Assembly (NCBI GenBank): GCA_002633025.1
Contig: NMRB01000566.1
Coordinates: forward strand, 106,984-170,983
Source of the DNA: Notospermus geniculatus
Lineage: Eukaryota; Nemertea; Pilidiophora; Heteronemertea; Lineidae
Direction of reading: 5' to 3'
Length of the DNA stretch: 64,000 bases
Part shown: in pieces, positions 11,493 to 23,500 of the stretch
Numbering within the stretch: the first letter of the stretch is position 1
Layout: each line of letters starts with the position of its first letter
Position numbers and translations under genes: made by a program
The notes under the pieces: generated by a model
Database searches by the model: none
What the model was told of the DNA's origin: nothing
Seen by the model: only the letters and a program-made list of their open reading frames with translations

Positions 11493-14400
11493 ATGGAATC
11501 AGTAACGTGTAAAGTCCAATTCAAGTCGAAGCCTCTTGAGACAAAACAAGATGAAGAAGAAAAAGCAAAACAAGCGCGACGCCGCAGCAAGATCATTAAA
11601 GAAATCATGGATACTGAGCTGACATATCATAGGCATCTAAAACTTATGGCTGATGTGAGTTCTCTAATAGGATTTTCCACTGTAGGCATGATGATGGGCG
11701 GACTAATTTCCATCATCCTCATGACAACTATTATGACAATCATAATTACCGCAATTATAACAGTCATAATAATAATTTTCATAATAATTATGAGTGATGA
11801 GGTAATTCAGTAAAAATGTCTAAATTGAAAATACTTCACAGGTCCCAGTGACCACCACAACTGAACTGAATAATTCTGGCTATTCCACTTATACTTCCAG
11901 TATTTTGAAATTCCAATGAGGGCCCAGAAACTCCTACCAAACGCAACAATAAGTGTGGTATTCAGCAACATCCAGCAACTCATCCAGGTCAACAATGAAC
12001 TTCGTCGTCATTTAGATGAAATGGAAGTGGGCTGTGCTTTTCTTCATATGGGACATTTCCTCAAGTTGTACTCTGTGTATGCCAAGAATCATCAGCTAGC
12101 ACTTACTACATTGGAGGTATGTGCTGCTATCTTTACTTCAGTTTCTTTTGAAATCAGTTTGTCTTCCATCTTTGCAATTAGAGATGGATAATCCCTTTGA
12201 TATTTCACATAAAAGGCAGGTGTGTGGGCAAAAAACAAGTGATTTAAGAAGGAAGATGAGGCAGAACTAACCAGGAACAATCCAGGGCTTCTCTGGCGTA
12301 CTGGGAGTAGCACAGTTACTAGCACTGATGTAGTATGGACCAATCCTTCATATTCTGTGTCAATTTTTTTCCCTTCCTTTGTCAGGAGGTAGAATCAAAG
12401 CACCCTGACCTGATCGCCTTCAGGAAACGTCAGGAGGATCGCCCAGAGGTTCAGATGAAGCTGAATTCTCTGTTAATTACTCCTGTACAGAGAGTCCCAA
12501 GGTAAGCGACATCCATTGAAAGAGAGTGATGAACTCTGCACTTAAAAACATTCTGTCTATAACCTCTACATCTCTCAGCAGTTGAGTTGAAATTTCGTCG
12601 AGCTTTATACATGTACATGTACATGTACAAGTGTTCTGACATTATCCTTAAACATGTTAAAGGTACAAGCTGCTTCTTGACGAGCTGCTGGCCTGCACTC
12701 CTACGACTCACACTGATTATGTATCGCTGAAGAAGGCCGTCAAACAGATCAGCACGGTTGCCAGTCACATCAACGATCACATCAGAGAACACGAGAACTT
12801 CCAGAAGATGATTGAGATACAGAAGTGTTTGGAAGGGGGTGGGGCACCGAAGATTGTAGCTCCTGGGAGGAGGTTTATTAAGGAAGGGATTCTAAAGAGG
12901 GTAGGTAGACGAAGAGGAGATTAGCAGAAGGGCTTTGAGAGGAGCACAGAATAGACAAAAGTGGTGGACGGCCAACATGTTAATTATTCCAAAAGCAAAC
13001 TTTATTATGGAGCGTGTTCTGTTTCAACTTTTTGAGTGATCCAATATTTCTGTCTTTTGTCTCCAGATGTCAAGAAATGGTGGCAGATCGTACGAAAGAA
13101 TGTTTTTCCTCTTCTCCGACATGATCATCTACGCCAAACCCAAACCCCTCGACAATGGCAATCATCACTACAGCTGTTGTTGTGTCTTACCACTACATCA
13201 TTGTTCAGTTGAGAATATGTTTGGATGTAATGCGTCGAAGTCTGACAGGCCAATGTCGCCTGATGACAGGGGCGGTATGTTCAGGGTGAGTTCAGTAGAG
13301 TTACACTCCATTTGGATATGTGTGCTTGGAGGCTTCGTTGAGATAACTTTGGAGAAGTCTTATTGAATGGGAAACAGCTGTTTGGTCTTGAGAAAATTTT
13401 GCCCCAAAGGTGATGTCAGAACTTGTTTGTTTTCCAGTTGTCCTGCAAAGAGGAGAACCTGCTCTTGTTCTCTGAGAATAAAGAGACGGTGTTTGAGTGG
13501 ATGAAAAGTTTGCAGGATGCCATCAGGTGAGATAAGAACACGACGCTGTTTCTTTCATACCTAACCCTCCAATCTTCATTCAGACTGTTTCTAACTTACT
13601 TCTCCCGCTAACCAATAGATGGCATCTCCCGTAGAGGAATAATTTGAATGACATTCTCGTTCCAGTGAGGTGAAACAATCACGACAAACTTTAAGAAAAG
13701 AGAGCAGTGCAAAACAACCGATGAGACGATCAGCGTTGCAGCGTCAGTGGAGGAGGGAGAAGATGAAGAAGGTAGGCAGAGATGACGCCCTGATCAATTA
13801 GATCAAAATCATGATGGAATGTTATACACATGTACATGTATATTAGTTCTGCCGTAAGTGGAGTGCTGTTTTGCCTTCATGTTGGTGAGGTGCCATATGG
13901 ATAAGGTCGTAAGTTCAAATCCCACAAAGTAGTCCCTGGTCAATTACACTCTTTCTGAGTGTATTGTTTCCAAAAATATTTTTACCTCTACTCTACAAGG
14001 TCAAAAATACTTTCTTTTTTTCTGTCAAGGCGGGTGATGAGACATTTACCGACGGTGATGTACCCAAGACCAAAGTGAGGACTCCTATACCTTGCCACAA
14101 AGAATCTCCTGTCGTCATCAAGTATAGGAAAGTCCTAAAATATGATGACGGTCCACTGGGGACGCCAAAGAAAAGACTCAAGTTGGGACATGACAGTGAA
14201 AATCAGGTGAGGCTTCTCCACCAAATAACGATTGGCTGAGTGTGCAAGTTGTACCTGGCACAACAGGCTTGAGCTCGGTTCACATTTTTGAACAACTGCT
14301 TCAGTGGCTTGGAGCTGAATTCACTCCTGAAGGAGAATGCTGTCCCATCATCGGTCATATCAACAGTTGCATGGTCTTTGAGTAGGCCTATATTCCTCAC

Positions 14401-16052
14401 TTGTTTCTGTCTCTTGTAATGTTTCAGAAACCTCCCTCGGAGGATTCATTTGAACTTCTTGACGATCCCAGAATGGATGACTTCAATGTTACCCTGCCGA
14501 GGTTTTTCAAACAGCTCTCATACAATGATATATCAAAGCCAGAGGACACAAATCAGCTAGACAAGAAGAGAGGCTTGCGTCACCCACGGATGTGTGGGGA
14601 CGATACACAACCCTTGTGTACCAGGCGTCTGGACGGCGAATCTGTGAAGTGTGACACTGGCTTGGATACGCTGAAGCGATTGAAACATTTGAAAACTGGA
14701 CAGGCCCTCAAGGGATCAATGAAGTGAGCCTTTATTCTGTTTGGGTATCTCAGGAAAATATGGCTTCCCTGGCCTTACTAAAGGCTCCCTGGTTGTAGCC
14801 CAGTTGCAACAATGGCACTTACTTAGCACCTTTCCAAGGGTAGATCAGAGATTTTTGCCTGGGAGTCTGAGGATGGTGGGCACAGGCAGTGTTGAGGGGT
14901 CTGGGTGTTCTCCCCAGAAAATTTTAAAATCTGAGAGGAAGGGCAGCCCCCCCCCCCCTTGGGTCCACAGCTGCATTTATTCTTGTTATCATGAATTAAC
15001 ATCAAATTTCTCCTTATTTCAGCAAGTCTTTGACTCGCTTCAAGAAGCGCATTCGCATTCCCCTCCCTCGTAATTGGTGCAAGTCTGAGAGCGCTGCGAT
15101 GGGGAATGAGACTGATGTATCAATGCAGCCAGAAGAATCTTCGGCTGATGATGAGGTCTTCGTGAATGATGGCGATGAGCCACGAGATTCTGAGGAACCG
15201 ATTTATGAAGAGATCAACTTCCTTCCTCCACCTGATCTAAGTCTACCTCCGATGAGCCTACCACCGAGGAGTCCAATCGTTCACCCAACTTACAACGTCC
15301 AAACACGTCGCCGCAGCAATCCTAATCCCCACGATATGTCAAGTTTGCATCTACAGAACATAAACAATCAACCCGCAGGTTTAATGAGTAGTATCCTACA
15401 GCCACAAAGTCTCCAGCCACAGAGTTTGTTTCAGGCCCAACATATGGACAGTCTCCAACAACGGAGTTCTTGTTGGAACCAACCGGAGGGTGTTTATGAT
15501 GAACTTTTATGTAGTGACAATGATTTGGCTCATCAGGATGATCATGAACAGCCTCTTAGCTTGGATTATCTGAGCGTAAATTCTGCTGTACCACGTGAGC
15601 AGTCAATGGGCCATCAAAACCTACGGCGTACGGACTCAGAAATCGCAGAAGAGGCAGACAAGTTGAGTTTTTATGGTGAATCGGGCAATTTTGCTCCGAG
15701 GACGAGAGGAAAGCGTTGGTCTGACCCGGAAAATAACTTTCATTCGCTACCACCGGTCTTGACTCCTTTGAATATAAATCAGTTCCCTCGACGGTTTGGG
15801 CGGTCCGTGTCGTGTTCTCACGGACTTACACAAGTTAGGGAGCTTTACTCGATCGACGAGGCTGATCAGTCCAACCAGGTTGGGTCGATGGAGTCAGGAA
15901 TTTGTGAAGACGGTGGGGATGATACATCGAGTGATTGCTGTATGGAAAGTAACGAAAACAACATCGCTGTGAATAATGAACATACGAATCAGGATCCCAC
16001 TTCAGCGACCACAGACACTGAGGCAAGGAGGAACTCTTGTGTGATTTTGTGA
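11493..16052 (+). CDS. ARHGEF39: Rho guanine nucleotide exchange factor, DH-PH with prenylated tail, ARHGEF39-like
   Basis: Activates Rho-family GTPases by promoting GDP release. Ten exons: 11493-11654, 11901-12116, 12386-12501, 12663-12900, 13067-13285, 13438-13526, 13666-13771, 14030-14206, 14428-14723 and 15023-16052 (TGA). They total 2649 nt, 882 residues, and all phases agree. An in-frame TGA six bases upstream of the ATG supports the start. The DH domain spans about residues 33-220, with IIKEIMDTELTYHRHLK in CR1 and LLITPVQRVPRYKLLLDELL in CR3. The PH domain spans about 236-346, with RMFFLFSDMIIYAKPKP. The rest (about 350-882) is mostly disordered. It has a basic patch RFKKRIRIPLPRNWCK, a YEEI site near Tyr601, proline-rich LPPMSLPPRSP, and a C-terminal CVIL. 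The DH-PH core resembles ARHGEF39, but vertebrate ARHGEF39 is about 335 residues and lacks this tail. Orthology is inferred; RhoGEF function is secure. Confidence 0.9.
11690..11790. repeat. AT-rich low-complexity tract in RhoGEF intron 1
   Basis: Many ATA/ATT triplets follow the first donor. An open frame reads through into the intron as a hydrophobic isoleucine-rich run, an artefact of this composition rather than a membrane segment. Confidence 0.6.
12608..12629. repeat. TACATG hexanucleotide microsatellite in RhoGEF intron 3
   Basis: About 3.7 copies of TACATG lie in the intron between exons 3 and 4, 33 bases before the next exon. Confidence 0.85.
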
Positions 16053-16259
16053 TGTGAAGGTCTTGAAGAAACAAACTCAGATGTATTCAAGTGGTTGTCT
16101 CTTTGCAACTGAGACACGTACCTGCACAGAATGCTACATCATGAACCCAGCCAATATTATGCTACTCCTGCAGAAATTTGCCAGGAAATATTTATATCTA
16201 TGTAATCTTTTAGCTATTCCTTCGCACTTTTAGTTGCATTACACATTGTCATCCTGTCT

Positions 16260-16265
16260 AATAAA
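16260..16265 (+). terminator. Polyadenylation signal of the RhoGEF
   Basis: AATAAA lies 208 bases after the RhoGEF stop codon and is followed by a T-rich stretch. This makes a short 3' UTR likely. Confidence 0.7.
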
Positions 16266-18990
16266 TGTGCTTGTTTTTATTTTTGGCACTTTTAGTGTTG
16301 ATACTTTTACCCAAGTGAGAGCAAGCTAATCCTTGCTCAGCCTACTGGTTGATAATGCCCATAATGCTTGCTGAGCGGACGTGATAACCACTCAGCTATC
16401 CCCGAGGTAATTGGTGTTCTCAGCCTCGCTCTCTATGTCACCACACAGCAGGGAGCGAGCATGAGCTGTGAAAGTCCCCAAAATGCTTCCCCGATACATA
16501 CTTCAAAGAAGCAAGACTTAGTTTTTGGCACACATTGAAAAAAGTGCAGGCAGAGCTCTGATGTATTCAGATATAGTACATTTTAGACAACACTATTTAA
16601 CGATGAACACAAGGACTCTGAATTGAATAGTGTGTGGCTTTAACAGCAGAGGGAGTAGGAGTCAGCCACACATCTCCAAAAGATGGCAGCAGTTTACAGA
16701 CCAACACAGAAGAAAACAGCCACTCAAGCAAAAGCAGACGCTTGTCACAAGTCACTAAGTGATCATCATTGGTCATCAGTTTACGCAACTATTATCACTG
16801 CTGTCCACTACTACTGTAAACCCGTGTCAATGTACATTTCAGCTGTTAACTCTTTCCTTGGGTTGCAACAAGCGTCTGCTTTTGCGGGAGTGGCTCACAA
16901 TTGTCTAAATTGGTACTCTATCAGGCATGAATGGGTCCCTAGGCATTGATTTGGGCCATAGTGACCATGATAGTGATACATACTGAACACCTGACTGACA
17001 GCTCTTATATGAACGATGATCATGGGCATAATTTAACTGGTTCTAGTTCCACAACTACTACAGCTAGCGACTTCGGCACTGGAATTTGACTAGCTCGGGC
17101 TCGGCTGAACTGATGAGAATAATGAAGAGAACAGAAATGTTACAATACAAAATAGTTTATTCCTTTATACAGGTGATCATCATAAAAACTCCAGCTCTGT
17201 GAAAACATCATTGTTATTGTTCTGACATTATTTTACTATTTCCCCATCAATGTGGTGGTTTCACCTGAAAGGTGGAAGATGGAACGAATCATGTCCTGCT
17301 TTACCTACACAGGCTTTGTAAAGGTCACTGAGGTCATAGGTCAATCTCCCCAGAGACTCAACAAAGGGGTCAAAGAGCCGATGTTTAAAACTCCATGATT
17401 GCTTTCCAGTCTCTAAAATGCACCAGTATCCTGCCTTGTAGCCTCATACCCAGGTCACTCAACCGAAACAATGGATAGGCTATCTGGGGACAAGGTTGAA
17501 TCACAAGAAGCCGGTGCAGTCGTTACACAATTCAATCACTATTTACAAGTATAATGAGATGCAAATATATACAAATGAATCTTCGATGAACGTGTGTCTG
17601 AATATTACGAAATATGAAAGTATGTTACAAGATATCCAATACCGTTTTTACATAAATCTGACCAGATTTTACAAGAAAGCCCTTTCCCAATAATAATTGT
17701 AAATAGCCCATGTTACCCTTGGCACCAGTACATGTTACCCTACGAACTTCAACTTCTTACTTTGAGACAGACTATGAACAAAGGGACATTCCGTCAGTGT
17801 CTCTCATGACAACAGTGTTCAAATGAAATATATTCCAGATGATCTAGGTATTGGGACTTGTCTCGTGACCTACATTCAAAGTATGCCCTCAGCCACACAG
17901 ATCAATCACACATCAATGCACTGTACCTCAGACAGATTTTCAAATGTTGCACTCCAGTAAGATGCAACCTTCTGGAATACCGTACTTGACACAGAACTGC
18001 AATGACACAGGGATCTATCAAGGTCAAATATCCTCTCATCCAGAGGGGGAACTGTGTAGGCATTATCTTCTTGATCGGTAGAAAGCCGTGACAAGTTCAC
18101 TTCATCAACAGGCAATAAAATGCATGAGAAAACCAGCATCTCCACAAGAGCACGATGTTAAAATTCTGACTGTGGCCTTGTTCTCACACAAATTCATGAT
18201 AAAATCTTGCTGAATTTCTATTGAATGCTGCCAAGAAATTACCACAAATGAAACACAAATTAGAGTCCTTCAATGTGACATTTTGGACGCCCGAGTTGAT
18301 TTTGTGTAAATACAGCTTAAAATGTGACAATAGAGAACTCAGATGATCATCTTGAGCTTTCAACAGAGAGAATATTGATGGCAAAGAACTACTGATGACT
18401 TCACGAAGATAAAACAAATCTCTCGCTAGTTACAAAAGTTCATTGCCATGAGAAATGAAACTTTGTAAACCTAATCCTTGAGGGGATTAGTGGTAGGTAA
18501 ATAAAACGTCTAATCCACTCAAGGGTTTTTACACAGAATTATAATGAAAATGAAGAAGCGTGATTATCATTTCTTCATGGACATTATAAGAAACACTCGT
18601 TGAAGAACAGACGATAGCATGTCAGTCTCCGTTCTGAGTTCTTCAAGGAGTGAGTCAGTGGGTTTCTTCTCGTTAGTTTGATGTGCATTTGCCATTATTA
18701 CACAGCATCATGCATCGCATGGATTTAGTCAGAGTCACTGAATAAGTCCTTGCTTTCTTAGGAAGGGTTTTATTCCTCAGTGAAGCTAGTAGCACACATG
18801 CAGAGATCTCAGTGAGATCATCTCAACGAGGGAAGTCTGCGAGATAAAACCTATGTGAGCTACCTCATCACGTTAAGTTTTATATCAGAGACATGATTTC
18901 CAACCCATAGACATAAATTTCCCTGCAAGCTGCTAGCTAAAGCAGGTCATGTCTGCAAGATGATCTCACAAAGATGAATTTGCATGTGTG
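16266..18990. other. Region between the convergent RhoGEF and liprin-beta genes
   Basis: No supported exon. A half-copy of a palindromic element family lies at about 16406-16460. Minus-strand AATAAA candidates lie near 17156-17161 and 18767-18772, so part of this region may be liprin-beta 3' UTR. From about 18800 the sequence contains diverged words of the minisatellite that follows. Confidence 0.5.
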
Positions 18991-19855
18991 CTGCAAGCTT
19001 TAGGAATGCATGTCAGTGAGACGATCTCAAAGACATGGATTTCTGTGCTGCAAGCTTTAGGAATGCATGTCAGTGAGACGATCTCAAAGCCATGGATTTC
19101 TGTGCTGCAAGCTTTAGGAATGCACGTCAGTGAGACGATCTCAAAGACATGGATTCCTGTGCTGCAAGCTTTAGGAATGCATGTCAGTGAGACGATCTCA
19201 AAGACAGGGATTTCTGTGCTGCAAGCTTTAGGAATGCATGTCAGTGAGACGATCTCAAAGCCATGGATTTCTGTGCTGCAAGCTTTAGGAATGCACGTCA
19301 GTGAGACGATCTCAAAGACATGGATTCCTGTGCTGCAAGCTTTAGGAATGCATGTCAGTGAGACGATCTCAAAGACAGGGATTTCTGTGCTGCAAGCTTT
19401 AGGAATGCATGTCAGTGAGACGATCTCAAAGCCATGGATTTCTGTGCTGCAAGCTTTAGGAATGCACGTCAGTGAGACGATCTCAAAGACATGGATTCCT
19501 GTGCTGCAAGCTTTAGGAATGCATGTCAGTGAGACGATCTCAAAGACATGGATTCCTGTGCTGCAAGCTTTAGGAATGCATGTCAGTGAGGCGATCTCAA
19601 AGACAGGGATTTCTGTGCTGCAAGCTTTAGGAATGCATGTCAGTGAGACGATCTCAAAGCCATGGATTTCTGTGCTGCAAGCTTTAGGAATGCATGTCAG
19701 TGAGACGATCTCAAAGACATGGATTCCTGTGCTGCAAGCTTTAGGAATGCACGTCAGTGAGACGATCTCAAAGACATGGATTCCTGTGCTGCAAGCTTTA
19801 GGAATGCATGTCAGTGAGGCGATCTCAAAGACAGGGATTTCTGTGCTGCAAGCTT
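18991..19855. repeat. 57-bp minisatellite, 15 monomers, with higher-order pattern
   Basis: CTGCAAGCTT recurs at exact 57-base spacing from 18991 to 19846. The unit is divisible by three, so a plus-strand frame stays open through the array, repeating a 19-residue unit containing ALGMHVSETISK. Variant sites (ACATGG, CCATGG or ACAGGG; ATTTCT or ATTCCT; GAGACG or GAGGCG) define monomer types. These are arranged as a trimer repeated twice and then a tetramer repeated twice. A diverged monomer lies just upstream near 18926-18982. Most differences between units change amino acids, and there is no neighbouring exon support. I regard the array as non-coding, possibly in the liprin-beta 3' UTR in antisense orientation. 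Confidence 0.95.
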
Positions 19856-19856
19856 G

Positions 19857-20505
19857 AGATATGACCCATCAGGGGAGAGAACAGGCAGGCTATCATGATT
19901 CTTCCCCTTGAGGGCAAATGATTCAATCTGAATCAAGAGGAATAAAACCCAACAAGAATGAACTGAAACAAACTTTGTACTCGTAGTATAGGTTAGAAAG
20001 TGTCTGACCTATTTCACAGAACATCTGATCCTATAAACGAAGGAAGGCTCAAACTTCCTGTACAGTTTATAGGAGGAAAATATCATCTTTGAATGACCGG
20101 AAGTGTTCGGACTTGCGGTGATTGAAAAATGTGAAAGTTTGCACCCTACTGAACTGATGAACAGTGTTCAGCTTTCAGCATCTGAAGACTGAACAATACG
20201 TACTCAGTTCTTATAGTTACAGGTCTCTGTTGAAAGCTCAGTCATTGAAAACAAGGCCAGAGACAGAACCTGGGAGGGCAGACTTTTCAGATCCTGGGGG
20301 GAGGGCATTCCAGAGTACAGCGAGTCTTGTATTCTTTGTGGTTCACCACTGCACGGCAAGGATAGAGTGGACCATATCGGATGTCGACTGGCTGTGTGAC
20401 GCATGTTGTAAGTGTTGGTCTTCTGAGAATGTACCCAGGAAGTGCCCTGGTGAGACTTATTGCATTCAATCCATAAAAAAGTTCATAAAAAGCGTTCATT
20501 CACTG
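19857..20505. other. Liprin-beta 3' UTR or flank
   Basis: The sequence follows the liprin-beta stop codon on the minus strand. No further coding exon is recognisable; an open plus-strand frame here overlaps the last liprin-beta exon in antisense and has no family signal. Confidence 0.5.
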
Positions 20506-23500
20506 TTACACGTCAGACGTTGGAAGGTTGTCATCTTCGAGGAAGTTTTCATGGGCCAGCATGTGCTGAAGGAAAGAAAATACATCATTAGTTGAACCAC
20601 ATGGCAAGGATTAAATCTTATGACGGGCTACGGCGATTTGCTATTTACCATACACTCAAAACTACATGTTTGGCACCTTAGCGAATGCTGCATGATAACA
20701 AAATGTCCTTAAAACTCTCTACTATTACAACCTACAATCAGAAGTAACATGAGCTAAAGTGGCTCGAGTCTACCAATCTGACTAATGGTCAAAGAGAAAG
20801 TATCTTAGAACCCTAGCCTACTGACTCATGATTTAAGAGAGAAAGTATTAGAACACTAGCCTACAGTTACAGGGGCAGCAGATGCCAAAATGGCTGCAGC
20901 TTGCGACAGATACTTTGACAGAAATAAGAAACACAAGATGATCATAATAATTTATTCTCTATAACGTTAAACCATGCTCTAAAACACTGTACAATATGAG
21001 GTGAAAACATTACTAAGACAGATATACGAGTGGCTAAACGAGCTCCTCCATGTGAGTGTTCTCATACAAGCTGGCTCTCTAACTACGGCAGTCATTTGTG
21101 GGTCAAGATGTAAGTCATAAGGACATCAACATTGGTGTATTGCCTATTGAGAGCCAACTTGCACAAGGAAATTCTCACTTGGAGGAGGACGTAAAGGTAA
21201 GACCGACTTCCGTCCAAACTTATGCTACCAACACCAGGTTAGACAGTGTTTTCCATGGTCTACAGCCCAGTGTTACAGATTTTCATGTAGTCTTGTGAGA
21301 AAAGAGTGGCCTTTAGTATTGTTACTCACTGTTAGTGTGTTTATTTCATGTGAATAGGCACCTATTTCCTTGGCTGCTCTCTCTTCCCTCTGAAAAAGAA
21401 ACAATGGCAGTTAGGACAAGGTTTTAAGGCATTAATGCACAGATCCCACACACTAGGGACCTTATTCACGGAACCTCGTCACTTTCAGAACCAATCCTTT
21501 GTTAGGCTGAGAGTGAACAATAGGCTACCCACAAAAGAACAATGAGGTGAGGTACATGAGCTCCATATGAATGGAGATGTGACTAGACTTGGTACAAATT
21601 CCCCCATGCACTGGAATAAACAGATATACACAAATCTAGACGAGTCATGGCTGATGGACAGCAGGTACTGTAAGAGAAGTTTAATGACAATTTTGAGACT
21701 GTGACAAGCAAAGAGGACAGTCATGATGATATGAAGTAGTTCACTGAAAGAGAAAGAAGGCACAGACAAGAGAATCATGGGAAATATTTTTGCTTGTTGA
21801 GTGGTTAGAGACTCTGAGAGGTAAGCAGACATTGAAAACATAACAAGAGCAAAACACCAGTCTCAGGTAGTCAGTGGTTCTTTGATAGTCTCGCTCACAC
21901 CTCACCGCACGGGAACGTTCGTGTGCGGTGACAAGGGAATTGAACGCCGAGAACCACTTACACCTCAGACAGGATGCAAAACACAGGCCTAACTTCCTGA
22001 ATAGCGTGCTCTTGCCACAACTCACAGCAGACAGACTGAAAACCAGTCAACAACACATTAAACAAACAACACAACATGCCCAGGTTTCAAGTGGGAAAAC
22101 GTCAATCACAGCGTATCTGTTTCTAAACTTTGTAAATGAAGGCGAGTGCAAGTTTTTAGAGCTTTTGAGGAGAAGGTGTGTCATTCCATCGGCATAGGGC
22201 ATGCGGGACATACGGTTGGCTTTGTACATGACAATGAGAGAAGACATAACATAAAGTTTGTGGATAGAGCCACTGACATTCAGAATTTAGTCTGCAAGTC
22301 GTCATCAACTGAAGCGAAAAATGCATGGATAAAACCACATCATACAACTTACTACAGGCACTTCTTTGATTTCGCCTAGCTGCCGCGACTGGAATAACGA
22401 GTGGACAGACATTAACGATGATGGACAAACGGTCCTGGAATCATTTGCTCTGAGATCAGGTTGGTGTCCTTGCTTTGAGCATTCCCACCCCACCAACACA
22501 CAACGACAGACAACCATGAAGAGAATCTAAGACCCCCCACTCCACCCACCTTCTTCACTGACGGATCCATGGAGCCATTCTCACGACTGTTTATTGCAAA
22601 CTGTGGCACTCCATTCTTGATTATATTCTGTCCTGGGGGGCCCTGGATGTCCATCGGACAAATAAAGATGTCGAAATCCGTCTCTGACTTGCTTCGCTTG
22701 TGGCCAAATATACCGTGTTTCTTGGACTGAAAAGATGACAGCAAATGATCAATAACTGACGGACAAGTGTTAGCTAATGCAGAGAATAATGAATGGTGGT
22801 ATTATCTTCCTAATATTATGTAATCTCAGCCGAAAAGTACCAGAACTTGGTCTTAGCACAGCGGGTTAATGGAGTGAAGACTGACCTTGACTTTCATATT
22901 CGGCGTGAGGGGAGCATACGTTTCACTCGCCTCGTACTCCCGTTTCCTCGTTTGCATCTCATTCCCAATTAACGATACAAAGTGTGTTTTAAGGTGGCGC
23001 CGGAGTAAAGTCTTTGTGCTCGGGATGGAGAGTAAACTGGCAAGGAGATCAGCCGTGAATGCAGGATCAAGGACCTAAAACAAGACAAGAGGAAAGGTGA
23101 CCCTTCGATAACTTTTGAACATGCTAAATTAATCAAACAGTCAAGTTTAAAGACAATCCCGGCAGAAATCATCACTCCAATGGTAAAGGCAGTATCTCGA
23201 TTATGGCATTATCTTACCAGTAAAGCACCATGGACACCGCTTCCTCTCATGTTCGGAGCGTACTCAGACAAGTCAATGGATCTCAGCCAGTCCATCACGC
23301 GATGATTCGTCCACAACATGACTTCTGTGGGAGCGTTATGGACTGGACCCTGTCAAAGATAAGATCGTATTGTTAGGGTGAAGTAATGAAGTATAACTAC
23401 CAGTATGGTCAACCCATGATGAATGCTTCAGCTGATGACACACCCTCCATCAACACTGACTACTCAGAACCCCTTGTCCTACAATTGCACATCCACAAAT

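Noticed and set aside
11655-11813. Apparent membrane-like isoleucine-rich extension of the first RhoGEF exon
   Set aside because: It is read-through past a consensus donor into an AT-rich intron; the true next exon continues the DH domain.
20164-20595. 143-codon plus-strand frame
   Set aside because: Antisense overlap with the terminal liprin-beta exon; no family signal.
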